Assembly (NCBI GenBank): GCA_021775355.1 | Contig: JAJFHZ010000013.1 | Coordinates: 185,804-249,803, forward strand | Origin: Amylibacter sp. | GTDB taxonomy: Bacteria > Pseudomonadota > Alphaproteobacteria > Rhodobacterales > Rhodobacteraceae | DNA length: 64,000 bases | Direction of reading: 5' to 3' | Part shown: piece after piece, positions 55,172 to 62,287 of the stretch | Layout: each line of letters begins with the position of its first letter | Position numbering within the stretch: position 1 is the first letter of the stretch | The notes under the pieces: model-generated | What the model saw: the letters and a program-made list of their open reading frames with translations, nothing else | Databases searched by the model: none | Told to the model about the DNA's origin: nothing | Position numbers and translations under genes: made by a program

Positions 55172-55735
55172 TCAAAAAGTCAAAATACCTTTTTCCGTTA
55201 TCACTGCATTCAGTGGAAAATCTGTCTCCTCGTGTGGCACCAGCAGCACTTCTTGGTTGGCATAGGCAAAACCTACGGCCTGCACATCCTTTAACGCTGA
55301 TATCTGTTCAAATGATCGGTCATAAAATCCGCCGCCGTACCCCATACGGTAACCATGCGCATCAAACGCCAGCAACGGCGTGATCACGATGTCGGGGATC
55401 AGTTTTATACCGTCTTTGGGAATATAGGCGCCAAAGGCCCCTGCAACCATTTCTGTATCAGGCGTCCATTGGTGAAACTCTAACGGCACCCCGTTGCCCA
55501 CAATCACCGGGACGCAAACCTTACGCCCACGGTTAACCATGCGTTCCATTGTGGGGATTGGCGAAACCTCGGTGCGGATCGGCATATAGGCGGAAATTAC
55601 CAGATCGGGATATTGTGCTTTCAGGTAGGCCGTCAGCTGTGCGTTCGCCTCTTTATCCAGCCCTTCGGCGTGGGCCAATTTGCGGGTGGCAAAGCCCGCT
55701 TCACGGCAGGCTTGTTTCAAGTTTTGTATATCCAT
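55172..55735 (-). CDS. 5-formyltetrahydrofolate cyclo-ligase
   Basis: 187 residues from ATG 55735 (MDIQNLKQ). Converts 5-formyl-THF to 5,10-methenyl-THF with ATP, clearing an inhibitor made by the glycine cleavage and serine hydroxymethyltransferase side reaction. Seen: CREAGFATRK at the N-terminus, AYMPIRTEV, GNGVPLEFHQW and the ATP/folate loop MGYGGGFYDR. A longer frame to 55813 exists but would overlap the 6S RNA candidate's 3' side region and is not conserved-looking. The gene lies directly downstream of the 6S candidate, a classic arrangement. Confidence 0.92.
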   Translation of the reverse strand: MDIQNLKQACREAGFATRKLAHAEGLDKEANAQLTAYLKAQYPDLVISAYMPIRTEVSPIPTMERMVNRGRKVCVPVIVGNGVPLEFHQWTPDTEMVAGAFGAYIPKDGIKLIPDIVITPLLAFDAHGYRMGYGGGFYDRSFEQISALKDVQAVGFAYANQEVLLVPHEETDFPLNAVITEKGILTF

Positions 55736-55847
55736 CTGCCAGCCATAACCGTAACACGCGGTGTAAGCCAGCCGGAATACGATATCTTCGGGGTAAAAGC
55801 GGCGGGCCCACATATGATTTGCATCAACGCAACCGTGTAGGTATGTG

Positions 55848-56010
55848 TATCCCTGAGAGCCTAGTTAAACTAGGTGGGCACCGGGTATAATAGACCAGGG
55901 TCAGTTACAGAGCCAGCTCCCTCAAAAATGATTATCGGCCACTGGAATAAAACCTATAGCACGAGAAGGGCAGAACCCGCCAAGACTGAAGATAGGCCTA
56001 TGGTGGGATA
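55848..56010 (-). ncRNA. ssrS: 6S RNA (SsrS) candidate
   Basis: About 163 nt on the minus strand. Ends pair as TATCCC and GGGATA; near the 3' end the sequence CCCGGTGCCCACCTAGTTTA then CTAGGCTCTCAGGGA matches the 3' arm pattern of alphaproteobacterial 6S RNAs. Position directly upstream of the folate cyclo-ligase gene agrees with the known synteny. 6S RNA binds sigma70 RNA polymerase in stationary phase by mimicking an open promoter. Boundaries are estimates. Confidence 0.7.
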
Positions 56011-56047
56011 AAAGCAAGAAGCAGATCAAAACGACATGTAAGTATCT

Positions 56048-56233
56048 TTATTTTACCGCACGGGCACGCGCGGCGGCGGCGCGGATTTCTTCGGCGATCT
56101 CATCAGCCTCATCGGGATCAAAATCAAGTGGGATTTCGGTTTCACCAGCCTCAATGAACAAACGCACCATGCCATCAGACGTGGGGCCGATTTGCAGATT
56201 GGCTTCGATATCTTTTTCTGAATTGATGCCCAT
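56048..56233 (-). CDS. Small acidic conserved protein (DUF6324-like)
   Basis: 61 residues from ATG 56233 (MGINSEKDI). Pattern DIEANLQIGPTSDGMVRLF, then ETEIPLDFDPDEADEIAEEI and an Ala/Arg-rich helix, a small protein common in Rhodobacterales; I believe this is the DUF6324 family. Soluble, acidic, function unknown. It sits between the 6S RNA candidate and tRNA-His. Confidence 0.8.
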   Translation of the reverse strand: MGINSEKDIEANLQIGPTSDGMVRLFIEAGETEIPLDFDPDEADEIAEEIRAAAARARAVK

Positions 56234-56337
56234 AGCGACCTCCATAGCGAAAACCACCGCTAACAAGACTATTGATGAATTTCAAGGCGCATATGTACTT
56301 GCATTCATCGAAATTGACGTTTAAATCACGGCGCAGT

Positions 56338-56414
56338 GCCGGCGTAGCTCAGTAGGTTAGAGCGCTTGATTGTGGATCAAGAGGCCCCCCGTTCGAGCCG
56401 GGGCGCTGGTACCA
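56338..56414 (+). tRNA. tRNA-His (GTG)
   Basis: Acceptor GCCGGCG (56338-56344) pairs with CGCTGGT; D arm GCTC/GAGC; anticodon arm CTTGA-TTGTGGA-TCAAG gives anticodon GTG; T arm CCCCG-TTCGAGC-CGGGG; A73 and encoded CCA (56412-56414). Most histidine tRNAs carry G-1 opposite C73; this one has A73 and a G1-U72 pair, the known alphaproteobacterial variant read by a divergent HisRS. Confidence 0.95.
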
Positions 56415-56573
56415 TTAAAATCAATAAACTTAGACGATTTCAGCCCCTTGATTTCAATGCAACATTGCATTCTGGGGATATAGGGGCAAACTGCCAAACC
56501 AAAGGGGTTGTTTCCGCTTGTTTTAAACAATTCAACTCGCCGCCATAAGCGACTGGAAATTTTCACGATAATG

Positions 56574-56846
56574 CTAAAGTGTGTAGCAAGTTGATTTTTT
56601 ACCAAACCCTGCAGGTGAACATATATATGTTATTCTTGCGTTTTTATTGCCAACCAGAACAGCAGCATTGTTTCCAAAGGTGCTTTTCACGACCTTGGGC
56701 TGGATCCTCTCAAAGGATTGCGGCGGGGATTGGATCATATCATTACGCGAAACACTTTGTGTACTTGCACAAGCGGTTACTGACAGAGCCAAGGCCATGC
56801 CTGCAATATACTTTACGATTTTTGTTTTTAACCTCAATACATTCAT
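56574..56846 (-). CDS. Small putative lipoprotein
   Basis: 90 residues. Type II signal: YIAGMALALSVTAC with lipobox Cys C26. The mature 65 residues (QPKVVKSTFGNNAAVLVGNK, TYICSPAGFGKKSTC) contain two Cys. Family not recognised. Start at ATG 56846; no neighbour suggests a role. Confidence 0.65.
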   Translation of the reverse strand: MNVLRLKTKIVKYIAGMALALSVTACASTQSVSRNDMIQSPPQSFERIQPKVVKSTFGNNAAVLVGNKNARITYICSPAGFGKKSTCYTL

Positions 56847-57452
56847 ATCAACACTTCATTGCCCATATCAAAATTTCATCCGTCAGAATTGAATATGATT
56901 AAAGAATGTGTTGGAATTGCGCGTTAACTGCGCAAATTCAAGGGCCATTTTATGAAGAGTACCCGCCAAAATACGGACAGTATGCGGGTTGGTATTATTT
57001 TTATTTTTGGGTTGAAGCAATTGACCTGATGCGGTCACACACACTGCAAATGCCTAATGGCGGCTGTGCGCCAATAACGGACATTCGCAATCACATCCCA
57101 ATGACAGCTTCCGGCCCGTAGTAGTCTTTCGCATCAAGATTGAAACAGCAAGGTAGCTTCCAAAAAGCAGACATTGATTCACGATAGTGCCAGTCAGGTG
57201 TGTTAATTTCTGCTATGCGGATAAAGCTGTCGTTCATCGAGATGTCAAAATGGGGCGAAACGGCTTGTAGCTGCCATTAAGCCAAAACCCCACAACCAAC
57301 CACCGCAACGTTGTGCTCAAGAGTATGTCGTGTACCGTTTGGGCAGTGTCACAAACTTGCGACCGTTGCTGGAAAAGCATCTGATATTCATCAAGTTTAA
57401 CTAACATAAACGTGCTACACGTGTCCGCCTGTTGCTATTGAAAGGTTAAACG
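56847..57452. other. Repeat-containing intergenic region
   Basis: About 600 bp with one repeat copy (57205-57290). A 71-codon frame at 56906 has no clear ribosome site. Otherwise nothing recognised; a promoter for the Ldh2-type gene should lie near 57400. Confidence 0.45.
57205..57290 (+). repeat. Interspersed repeat, copy D
   Basis: TCTGCTATGCGGATAAAGCT, then CGAGATGTCAAAATGGGGCG and TAGCTGCCATT; about 85 bp and co-linear with 59494-59566. Confidence 0.65.
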
Positions 57453-58520
57453 ATGAGATCACCCACCAGTAAATTGACTTTGACAGGGCGCCGTACGGAA
57501 GTGACAGCCAGTGACGCCGAACAGTTGCTTGTTTCAATCTTCGCGGGCCTCGGCTTTGCAAGTCGTGCTAGTAAACAGGTAGCTGCGCATCTTGTAGAAA
57601 CGAGCCTGTGTGGAATTGAAAGCCACGGGATCATGCGGGTTCTGGAGTATGCAAAACAGGTCCGTACCGGTTACCTCGATCCAACCGGCACGCCCAGTAT
57701 TCAACGAGATGATCGTGGAGTTTTTCGTGTCGAAGGTGGTGGAGGCATTGGCATCCCAACCATGCAATTGGCCTATGAAACCGGCGTCGAAGAGGCGCGG
57801 GAAAAAGGCATCTCTGCTCTTTCCATCCGTAATGTCGGCCATACCGGGCGGCATGGCGCCTTCGCAGATATGGCCGCCGAGCAGGGGTTTCTGACGATCT
57901 GCGTCGGCGGTGGAAATCGAAAGACCTGGCGGCAGGTAGCGCCCTACGGCGGGACTAAGGCTCTTTTGCCCACGAACCCCTGGTGTGTTGGAATTCCAGG
58001 CGGTGACATGGGTCCGGTTGTGTTGGATTTCGCAACATCCAAGATTGCAGGCGGGTGGATCTATGCCGCACGCTCTGCCGGTGCATTGCTACCTGAGGGA
58101 TGCATCATCGACAAAGAGGGGAATGCGACCCGCAATCCTGAGGATTATTTCGACGGAGGCGCCATACTGTCTTCGGGTGCGCAAAAGGGCTATGCATTGG
58201 CGGTAGTGGGCGAAATCATCGGAGAAGCAATGCTTGGTCCATCGACGACCGAATGCAACTGGCTACTGATTACACTGGACACGACGCGTTTTCGCGAGCC
58301 TGGTGCAATAGAGGCTTCCGCCGAGGAGGTTTTGGCTGAGCTCCGTAATTGCCCACCGGCTCCGGGGTTTACGCAGGTCGAAGTGCCTGGTGAGCGAGAG
58401 CGGAACCATCATGCCGCCTCTGAGGGTCGGATTGCGGTTCCGGATGAAACATGGGCGCAAATAAACAAGCTGGCGCATAATCTGGGCGTGGCGAACGTCT
58501 CGCCCCCGCAACCGAATTAG
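57453..58520 (+). CDS. Ldh2/malate-lactate dehydrogenase family oxidoreductase
   Basis: 355 residues of the malate/L-lactate/sulfolactate dehydrogenase (Ldh2) family, NAD(P)-dependent 2-hydroxyacid dehydrogenases unrelated to Rossmann-type LDH. Seen: GIESHGIMRVLEY, SIRNVGHTGRHGAFADMAA with the catalytic His, LPTNPWCVGIPGGDMGPVVLDFATS and SGAQKGYALAVVGEIIG. Full length. GC and codon choice (GGC, GCC, CGC rich) are clearly higher than in the neighbours, suggesting recent transfer. A heptamer tandem repeat follows the stop by 58 bp. Substrate unknown; sulfolactate, malate and ureidoglycolate are among family options. Confidence 0.88.
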   Translation: MRSPTSKLTLTGRRTEVTASDAEQLLVSIFAGLGFASRASKQVAAHLVETSLCGIESHGIMRVLEYAKQVRTGYLDPTGTPSIQRDDRGVFRVEGGGGIGIPTMQLAYETGVEEAREKGISALSIRNVGHTGRHGAFADMAAEQGFLTICVGGGNRKTWRQVAPYGGTKALLPTNPWCVGIPGGDMGPVVLDFATSKIAGGWIYAARSAGALLPEGCIIDKEGNATRNPEDYFDGGAILSSGAQKGYALAVVGEIIGEAMLGPSTTECNWLLITLDTTRFREPGAIEASAEEVLAELRNCPPAPGFTQVEVPGERERNHHAASEGRIAVPDETWAQINKLAHNLGVANVSPPQPN

Positions 58521-58578
58521 TGGCACGATCTGCGCGACCCACTCCGAAGTCGCATCACCCGCCACTCCGAGACATCGT

Positions 58579-58630
58579 GATGCGTGATGCGTGATGCGTG
58601 ATGCGTGATGCGTGATGCGTGATGCGTGAT
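58579..58630 (+). repeat. Heptanucleotide tandem repeat (GATGCGT)7
   Basis: Seven exact copies of GATGCGT plus GAT, 52 bp, no spacers. It lies just downstream of the Ldh2-type gene. A likely slippage-prone site. Confidence 0.97.
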
Positions 58631-58677
58631 TTTAGGCAAGCGTAGGCTGGTGGTGCAAGCAATGATGTCGGGTTTGC

Positions 58678-58728
58678 GCCCATAGTTACAGAATACTGCA
58701 ACGGTTACATTAGTCACTAAGGGCTCTA
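58678..58728 (+). repeat. Interspersed repeat module 1, copy E
   Basis: CGCCCATAGTTACAGAATAC to CACTAAGGGCTCT; nearly identical to 55080-55129 and 53568-53617. Confidence 0.75.
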
Positions 58729-58846
58729 ATCTGTCATTCATCCCGACAGATTTAGGGGCAATTTGTATTATGATATGAATTCATTGAGTTTGCGGAAATC
58801 GTTCAAGTAGGTACAACATGCTGCCATAAGCACATAGTTTTTTCCA

Positions 58847-58871
58847 TAAGAAAAGGGCGGCAAGCCGCCCT
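58847..58871 (-). terminator. Rho-independent terminator
   Basis: AGGGCGGC (58854-58861) pairs with GCCGCCCT (58864-58871); read leftward it is followed by TTTTCTTATGG. It lies 10 bp after the stop of the small interrupted frame on the minus strand, implying a leftward transcript. Confidence 0.75.
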
Positions 58872-58881
58872 CCGTACCGAT

Positions 58882-58968
58882 CTAGACGAGCAGATACCCG
58901 ATCCATAGCAGCACCAGAACTAGACCTATTCACGTGAAGTAAATATTAGCGGTCTGTTCCATCTCCAT
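58882..58968 (-). pseudogene. Small single-span membrane protein frame with internal TGA
   Basis: From ATG 58968 the frame reads MEMEQTANIYFT, TGA, then IGLVLVLLWIGYLLV and TAG. With TGA replaced (one base from TGG) this is a 28-residue protein with one membrane span. A good terminator follows 10 bp after the stop. Probably a small membrane protein gene broken by one mutation; I do not recognise the family, and see no SECIS-like signal that would argue for selenocysteine. Confidence 0.4.
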
Positions 58969-59493
58969 TGCGCGCTTTTCATTGGTTGCCCTTTGAAATG
59001 CAGCTCAACGCATCAAGCGGTTATAAAACCAACTCAGTATTTATATCCCGCCCTTATGAGGCGGTTTGAGTTCCCCTATGCACACTTGAGGGGCTCGTTT
59101 TCGACCATTGGTACAGATACCATTATTTAAGTGGTCTGCGTGATCCTTTGGCCTTAGCTCAATGTTTTTTCATTGAACCACAGACTCGAAAGTCACTCCG
59201 CCGTTTTCACTTCACGTTTTGGAAACGAGGTTCCCCGGCGAATTAACCCTATTGTATCATGTGAGGTAAAACGAGTCTAATTCAAATCTGAGAATCGGCG
59301 ATGCATTTCAGCTAACGGATTATAATAAAACGATACTATTTTGCGCATTCAAGTTCGCTCGGCTCTGCCTGACTTGGCCTAAAAAGGTTCCTTTTGGCTT
59401 CATTCAATCTTATCCACAGAATCCCTTGTATTTATCCACAGACTCCATTGCGGCAGTTGGGTTAAATAAACCCTTCTCACTACGGGGTAGAAC

Positions 59494-59566
59494 AACGGCA
59501 ACTATGCGGACAAATTGCCTTTCATCACAATGTCGAGATGGGCACAAAGGGTCCATAGCTGCCGTT
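59494..59566 (+). repeat. Interspersed repeat, copy F
   Basis: AACGGCAACTATGCGGACAA, then TCATCACAATGTCGAGATGG and TAGCTGCCGTT. It overlaps the 3' end of the cytochrome gene, encoding its last 14 codons. Confidence 0.7.
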
Positions 59567-60301
59567 GAACGGCCACTTGTTTGACGTAGTGCAGCTTCCG
59601 CATTCCAGACGTTCGCCTTGAATAACAAAATTTTCTGGCCGCACCACATTTTTGGTTTTCGCCAAAGAAGCTACGTAATTGGCAACGTGCCAACGTTCTT
59701 GTATGGTCAACTTCTTTTTGCTTTTTGGGTCTGCGAACGAAGGCATCTGGGTCGTGGGGATGCTGGCAGAAACCCGCGCATAGATATCTTTGGGATCATT
59801 GCTAGCACGAAACGTCCATGGTTTTGTCAGGTTACGAGGCCAAGTGCGCTCGCTGTTGTCGTTTTTCAGCTTCTTGATGGCGTCACCTTTACCCTTCAGC
59901 CCATGGCATTCGGTGCAACGATCACCATCTTCGAACAACACTTTTCCAGCCGCTATACTCTCTGCGGACGTAGCCACTTGTGTGCCGTAATCCAACTGTA
60001 CTTCAGGCACGCCTTCAAGGTCGACAAAGATTTTGATATATGCGGTCACATCAATCATATCTTGTTCCAACAATATATCAGCCCAGTCTGGCATAGCCGT
60101 TCCAGACATACCATTGCGGATCATCCACGAAATATCGACATCATTGGGAAGATCTTCAATACGATGAAAGACCCCTAAAAGCTGTTTTTGTCGATCTGAC
60201 ATTTGTGTATTGAGAAATGAACGCGATTGGCCTTGATATCCAGATGCCAATGAACCACGCAACAAATCTCTTAAGCGAGCGTGGTATAGTAATAAACCCA
60301 T
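59525..60301 (-). pseudogene. Truncated di-domain cytochrome c gene
   Basis: The open frame of 258 codons holds one complete class I cytochrome c domain: CTECHG heme site near residue 130 and axial Met in TTQMPSF. Before it lies the second half of another cytochrome c domain (NGMSGTAMPDW with an axial Met) whose CxxCH half is missing; just upstream on the minus strand (about 60461-60490) one frame reads C-A-V-V-C, like a damaged heme site. The last residues (GSYGPFVPISTL) are encoded by an interspersed repeat, so the natural C-terminus, after VRPENFVIQGERLE, is also lost. No signal peptide remains. Probably a decayed periplasmic electron-transfer gene. Confidence 0.7.
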
Positions 60302-60886
60302 AGCCTTTAAAACTCACGCTATTATCTTAAATCGTTGTTTCTTCACAGAGAAAACTCTCCCGGCAAATAACCTACAAAACACGGACCCCTGACGCCAGGC
60401 TTTTGAGAAATTGCCTATATTTTCCGACATCACTCGGTATTTGGCTCTCGTTCAGATGGAGCCACGAACACACCACAGCGCAAACTTCAAGTATGCCTCG
60501 TCAGACCACAGCTGGTAATTTGTGGAGGGTTTTTTGTGGGGTGCAGATATAAAGTTCTAAATTATATAATAATATCAAAGGATTACGGGATAATGGCGGA
60601 GAGACAGTCCGCCTAATTAATCTTTCATCCTATTGTTTATTAAAGTTAATATTATACATTTATAAATATATACCACATTAGATACCACAGTGTATATAAT
60701 TTCACGTTATTATTTACCGCATTGCTTTCCGTCATTAGGAAAGCTTTCTTGCCTTCTTTTCCATCATTAAGGAAACGTTACCCTTGAATATTCCCTATAG
60801 ATAATTCCCCAATCAGGGATTCTTCTGCTTTGAGGATAGTCTTTCATTTATAAACGCAGTTCTTCATTAATATTAACCGATGCATG
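60302..60886. other. Intergenic region with att-like repeat and hairpins
   Basis: About 580 bp, very AT-rich from 60540. It has TGTGGGGTGCAGATA (60535-60549), the second att-like repeat, and twin short hairpins GCTTTCC/GGAAAGC (60724-60744) and TTTCC/GGAAA (60758-60775). No gene recognised. Confidence 0.5.
60592..60610. repeat. att-like repeat, copy 2 (tRNA-Ser 3'-end-like)
   Basis: AATGGCGGAGAGACAGTCC, one mismatch from 25010-25028. TGTGGGGTGCAGATA lies 42 bp before it. Adjacent to the zinc-ribbon gene block, it may be an old element boundary. Confidence 0.45.
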
Positions 60887-61624
60887 TCAGTCTAAATTCA
60901 TTTCTGCATTGAGAATATTTGCCCACGCTTTTTCCGGAGACAGTGAGATTCCAAAACCACCCTCAAAGTATGGGAGTGTCGCAACATTAAACTCAGGGTA
61001 CAATGCACCAACATCTTTATTTGTATTATGAGCCAGTTCCCGTAATAGATACAAATGATAACGGCCCAAGAAAGATTCGCTTGGGTTCCAACGTTTCCTG
61101 CCTTTACGCTGAAGGAAATTATCAGGCCAATCCCGAGCCACCCCCCCATTGGCCTCAAGATACAGACTTATAGAAAGTGGAGAAATGGCACGTGAATACT
61201 TCCCCTCAGCAGCTAATAATTCTGACATTTCTATTTGGTTACCACTAAATGCCGACCAACGCTGCTGTTTCATATAATCAAGACTTCGTTTGGAAAACAA
61301 AGACCAAAGTGCATCTGCTTGAGAAATAATTCTACCATCAACATTTTTGGCAATATCTGCTATTTTCCTCAGCTCAAACTCTGCATTCACATCTTGGAGA
61401 GTTCGCTTGAGCAATCTTCTAATTGAATGCTGACGCTCTAATTTTTCGACTTCAGATACTTTTAAAATTACCCTATTACCGTCAGATAAGCGTTTTCTAA
61501 CCTTGATTTTTTCGCCACAATTTTTGCATTTGCAACTCCGGGTTGGCATCTTTGAATACCGTTTATTGCAATAAGGGCATACTGGTTCGATTTGACCAAT
61601 ATTTTTTACTGAAAGAAAGTTCAT
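60887..61624 (-). CDS. Zinc-ribbon hypothetical protein
   Basis: 245 residues. N-terminal zinc ribbon: CPYCNKRYSK then CKCKNCGEKIKVRKRL. The rest is helical and charged (LERQHSIRRLLKRTLQDVNAEFEL) with a C-terminal segment (SESFLGRYHLYLLRELAHNT). Family not recognised; such proteins are frequent on phages and genomic islands. It starts 13 bp after the next gene's stop, in the same direction, so the two form a pair. Confidence 0.75.
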   Translation of the reverse strand: MNFLSVKNIGQIEPVCPYCNKRYSKMPTRSCKCKNCGEKIKVRKRLSDGNRVILKVSEVEKLERQHSIRRLLKRTLQDVNAEFELRKIADIAKNVDGRIISQADALWSLFSKRSLDYMKQQRWSAFSGNQIEMSELLAAEGKYSRAISPLSISLYLEANGGVARDWPDNFLQRKGRKRWNPSESFLGRYHLYLLRELAHNTNKDVGALYPEFNVATLPYFEGGFGISLSPEKAWANILNAEMNLD

Positions 61625-61637
61625 TTTTTATTCTTGC

Positions 61638-62216
61638 CTAAGATTTTCTGCGTAATTTCCCCAGCCAAACCCATTCCATCTGACACAAAGATTCATTTTC
61701 TCTTGCATCCACTTCGTACAATCGATTGTAAGTTGCCCAGCGCATCCACTTAGGCTTTTGCGGGAATGGTTCACCTAATCCACCATACTCTCCCAGCTTG
61801 TGACGCCGCCTGTATATCTTCGTCAAAGCACGGCTTTTCGTATCTTCTAACTGGGTCTGATAACATGCCCCATAACATTCCCTGCATCGAAAATACTTGC
61901 CGCCATAGAGCACCCCTCGCCTTTTGTGGCAACTTGGGCAAATGAACCAATTACGCACTCCACCATAGTTAGGATATGTTTTACTAAGAAGAATGGTTTC
62001 TTCAATACTTTCCCATTCGCATCCCCAATCGCGCGACCTGTATTTCAGGCGTAAACTATGCCCATCACAAAAATATCCAATGCGACCTGTTTCCTCGCGT
62101 GTGTCTGCATCCTGCCAAAGCCAATTCCCGGATTGGCCCGCCTCCAATACCCCATGCTTGTGCATTGAGAATATAGACAGGCGGCGCATGCCCTCTACAG
62201 TAGGTTTCGAAAACAA
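61638..62216 (-). CDS. Phage-like zinc-ribbon hypothetical protein
   Basis: 192 residues. The core WFICPSCHKRRGVLYGGKYF followed by RCRECYGACYQTQLED has the two CxxC pairs of a zinc ribbon seen in many prophage and island proteins of Proteobacteria. RALTKIYRRRHKLGEYG follows. The exact role is unknown. ATG 62189 (MRRLSIF) is a possible shorter start. Upstream partner of the other zinc-ribbon gene. Confidence 0.75.
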   Translation of the reverse strand: MFSKPTVEGMRRLSIFSMHKHGVLEAGQSGNWLWQDADTREETGRIGYFCDGHSLRLKYRSRDWGCEWESIEETILLSKTYPNYGGVRNWFICPSCHKRRGVLYGGKYFRCRECYGACYQTQLEDTKSRALTKIYRRRHKLGEYGGLGEPFPQKPKWMRWATYNRLYEVDARENESLCQMEWVWLGKLRRKS

Positions 62217-62287
62217 TAGGCTAACCTTTCATTTTTGCTGTAACTCTTAGGGTAGATACATTGATTGTAGCACAGAAAATTTATAAC

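Larger units (their letters stand above)
58521..59524. other. Repeat-rich intergenic region with a microprotein-like frame
   Basis: About 1 kb. Holds the heptamer array, repeat module copy (58678-58728), a terminator with a small interrupted frame on the minus strand, and part of repeat copy F. Other stem-like stretches near 59055-59075 (CCGCCCTTATGAGGCGG) are seen but not assignable. Confidence 0.5.

Noticed and set aside
58579..58630. Heptamer array as a CRISPR
   Set aside because: Units are 7 bp and contiguous with no spacers.
58882..58968. TGA in the microprotein as selenocysteine
   Set aside because: No SECIS-like stem directly after the TGA and Trp fits the membrane-edge position; mutation is simpler.
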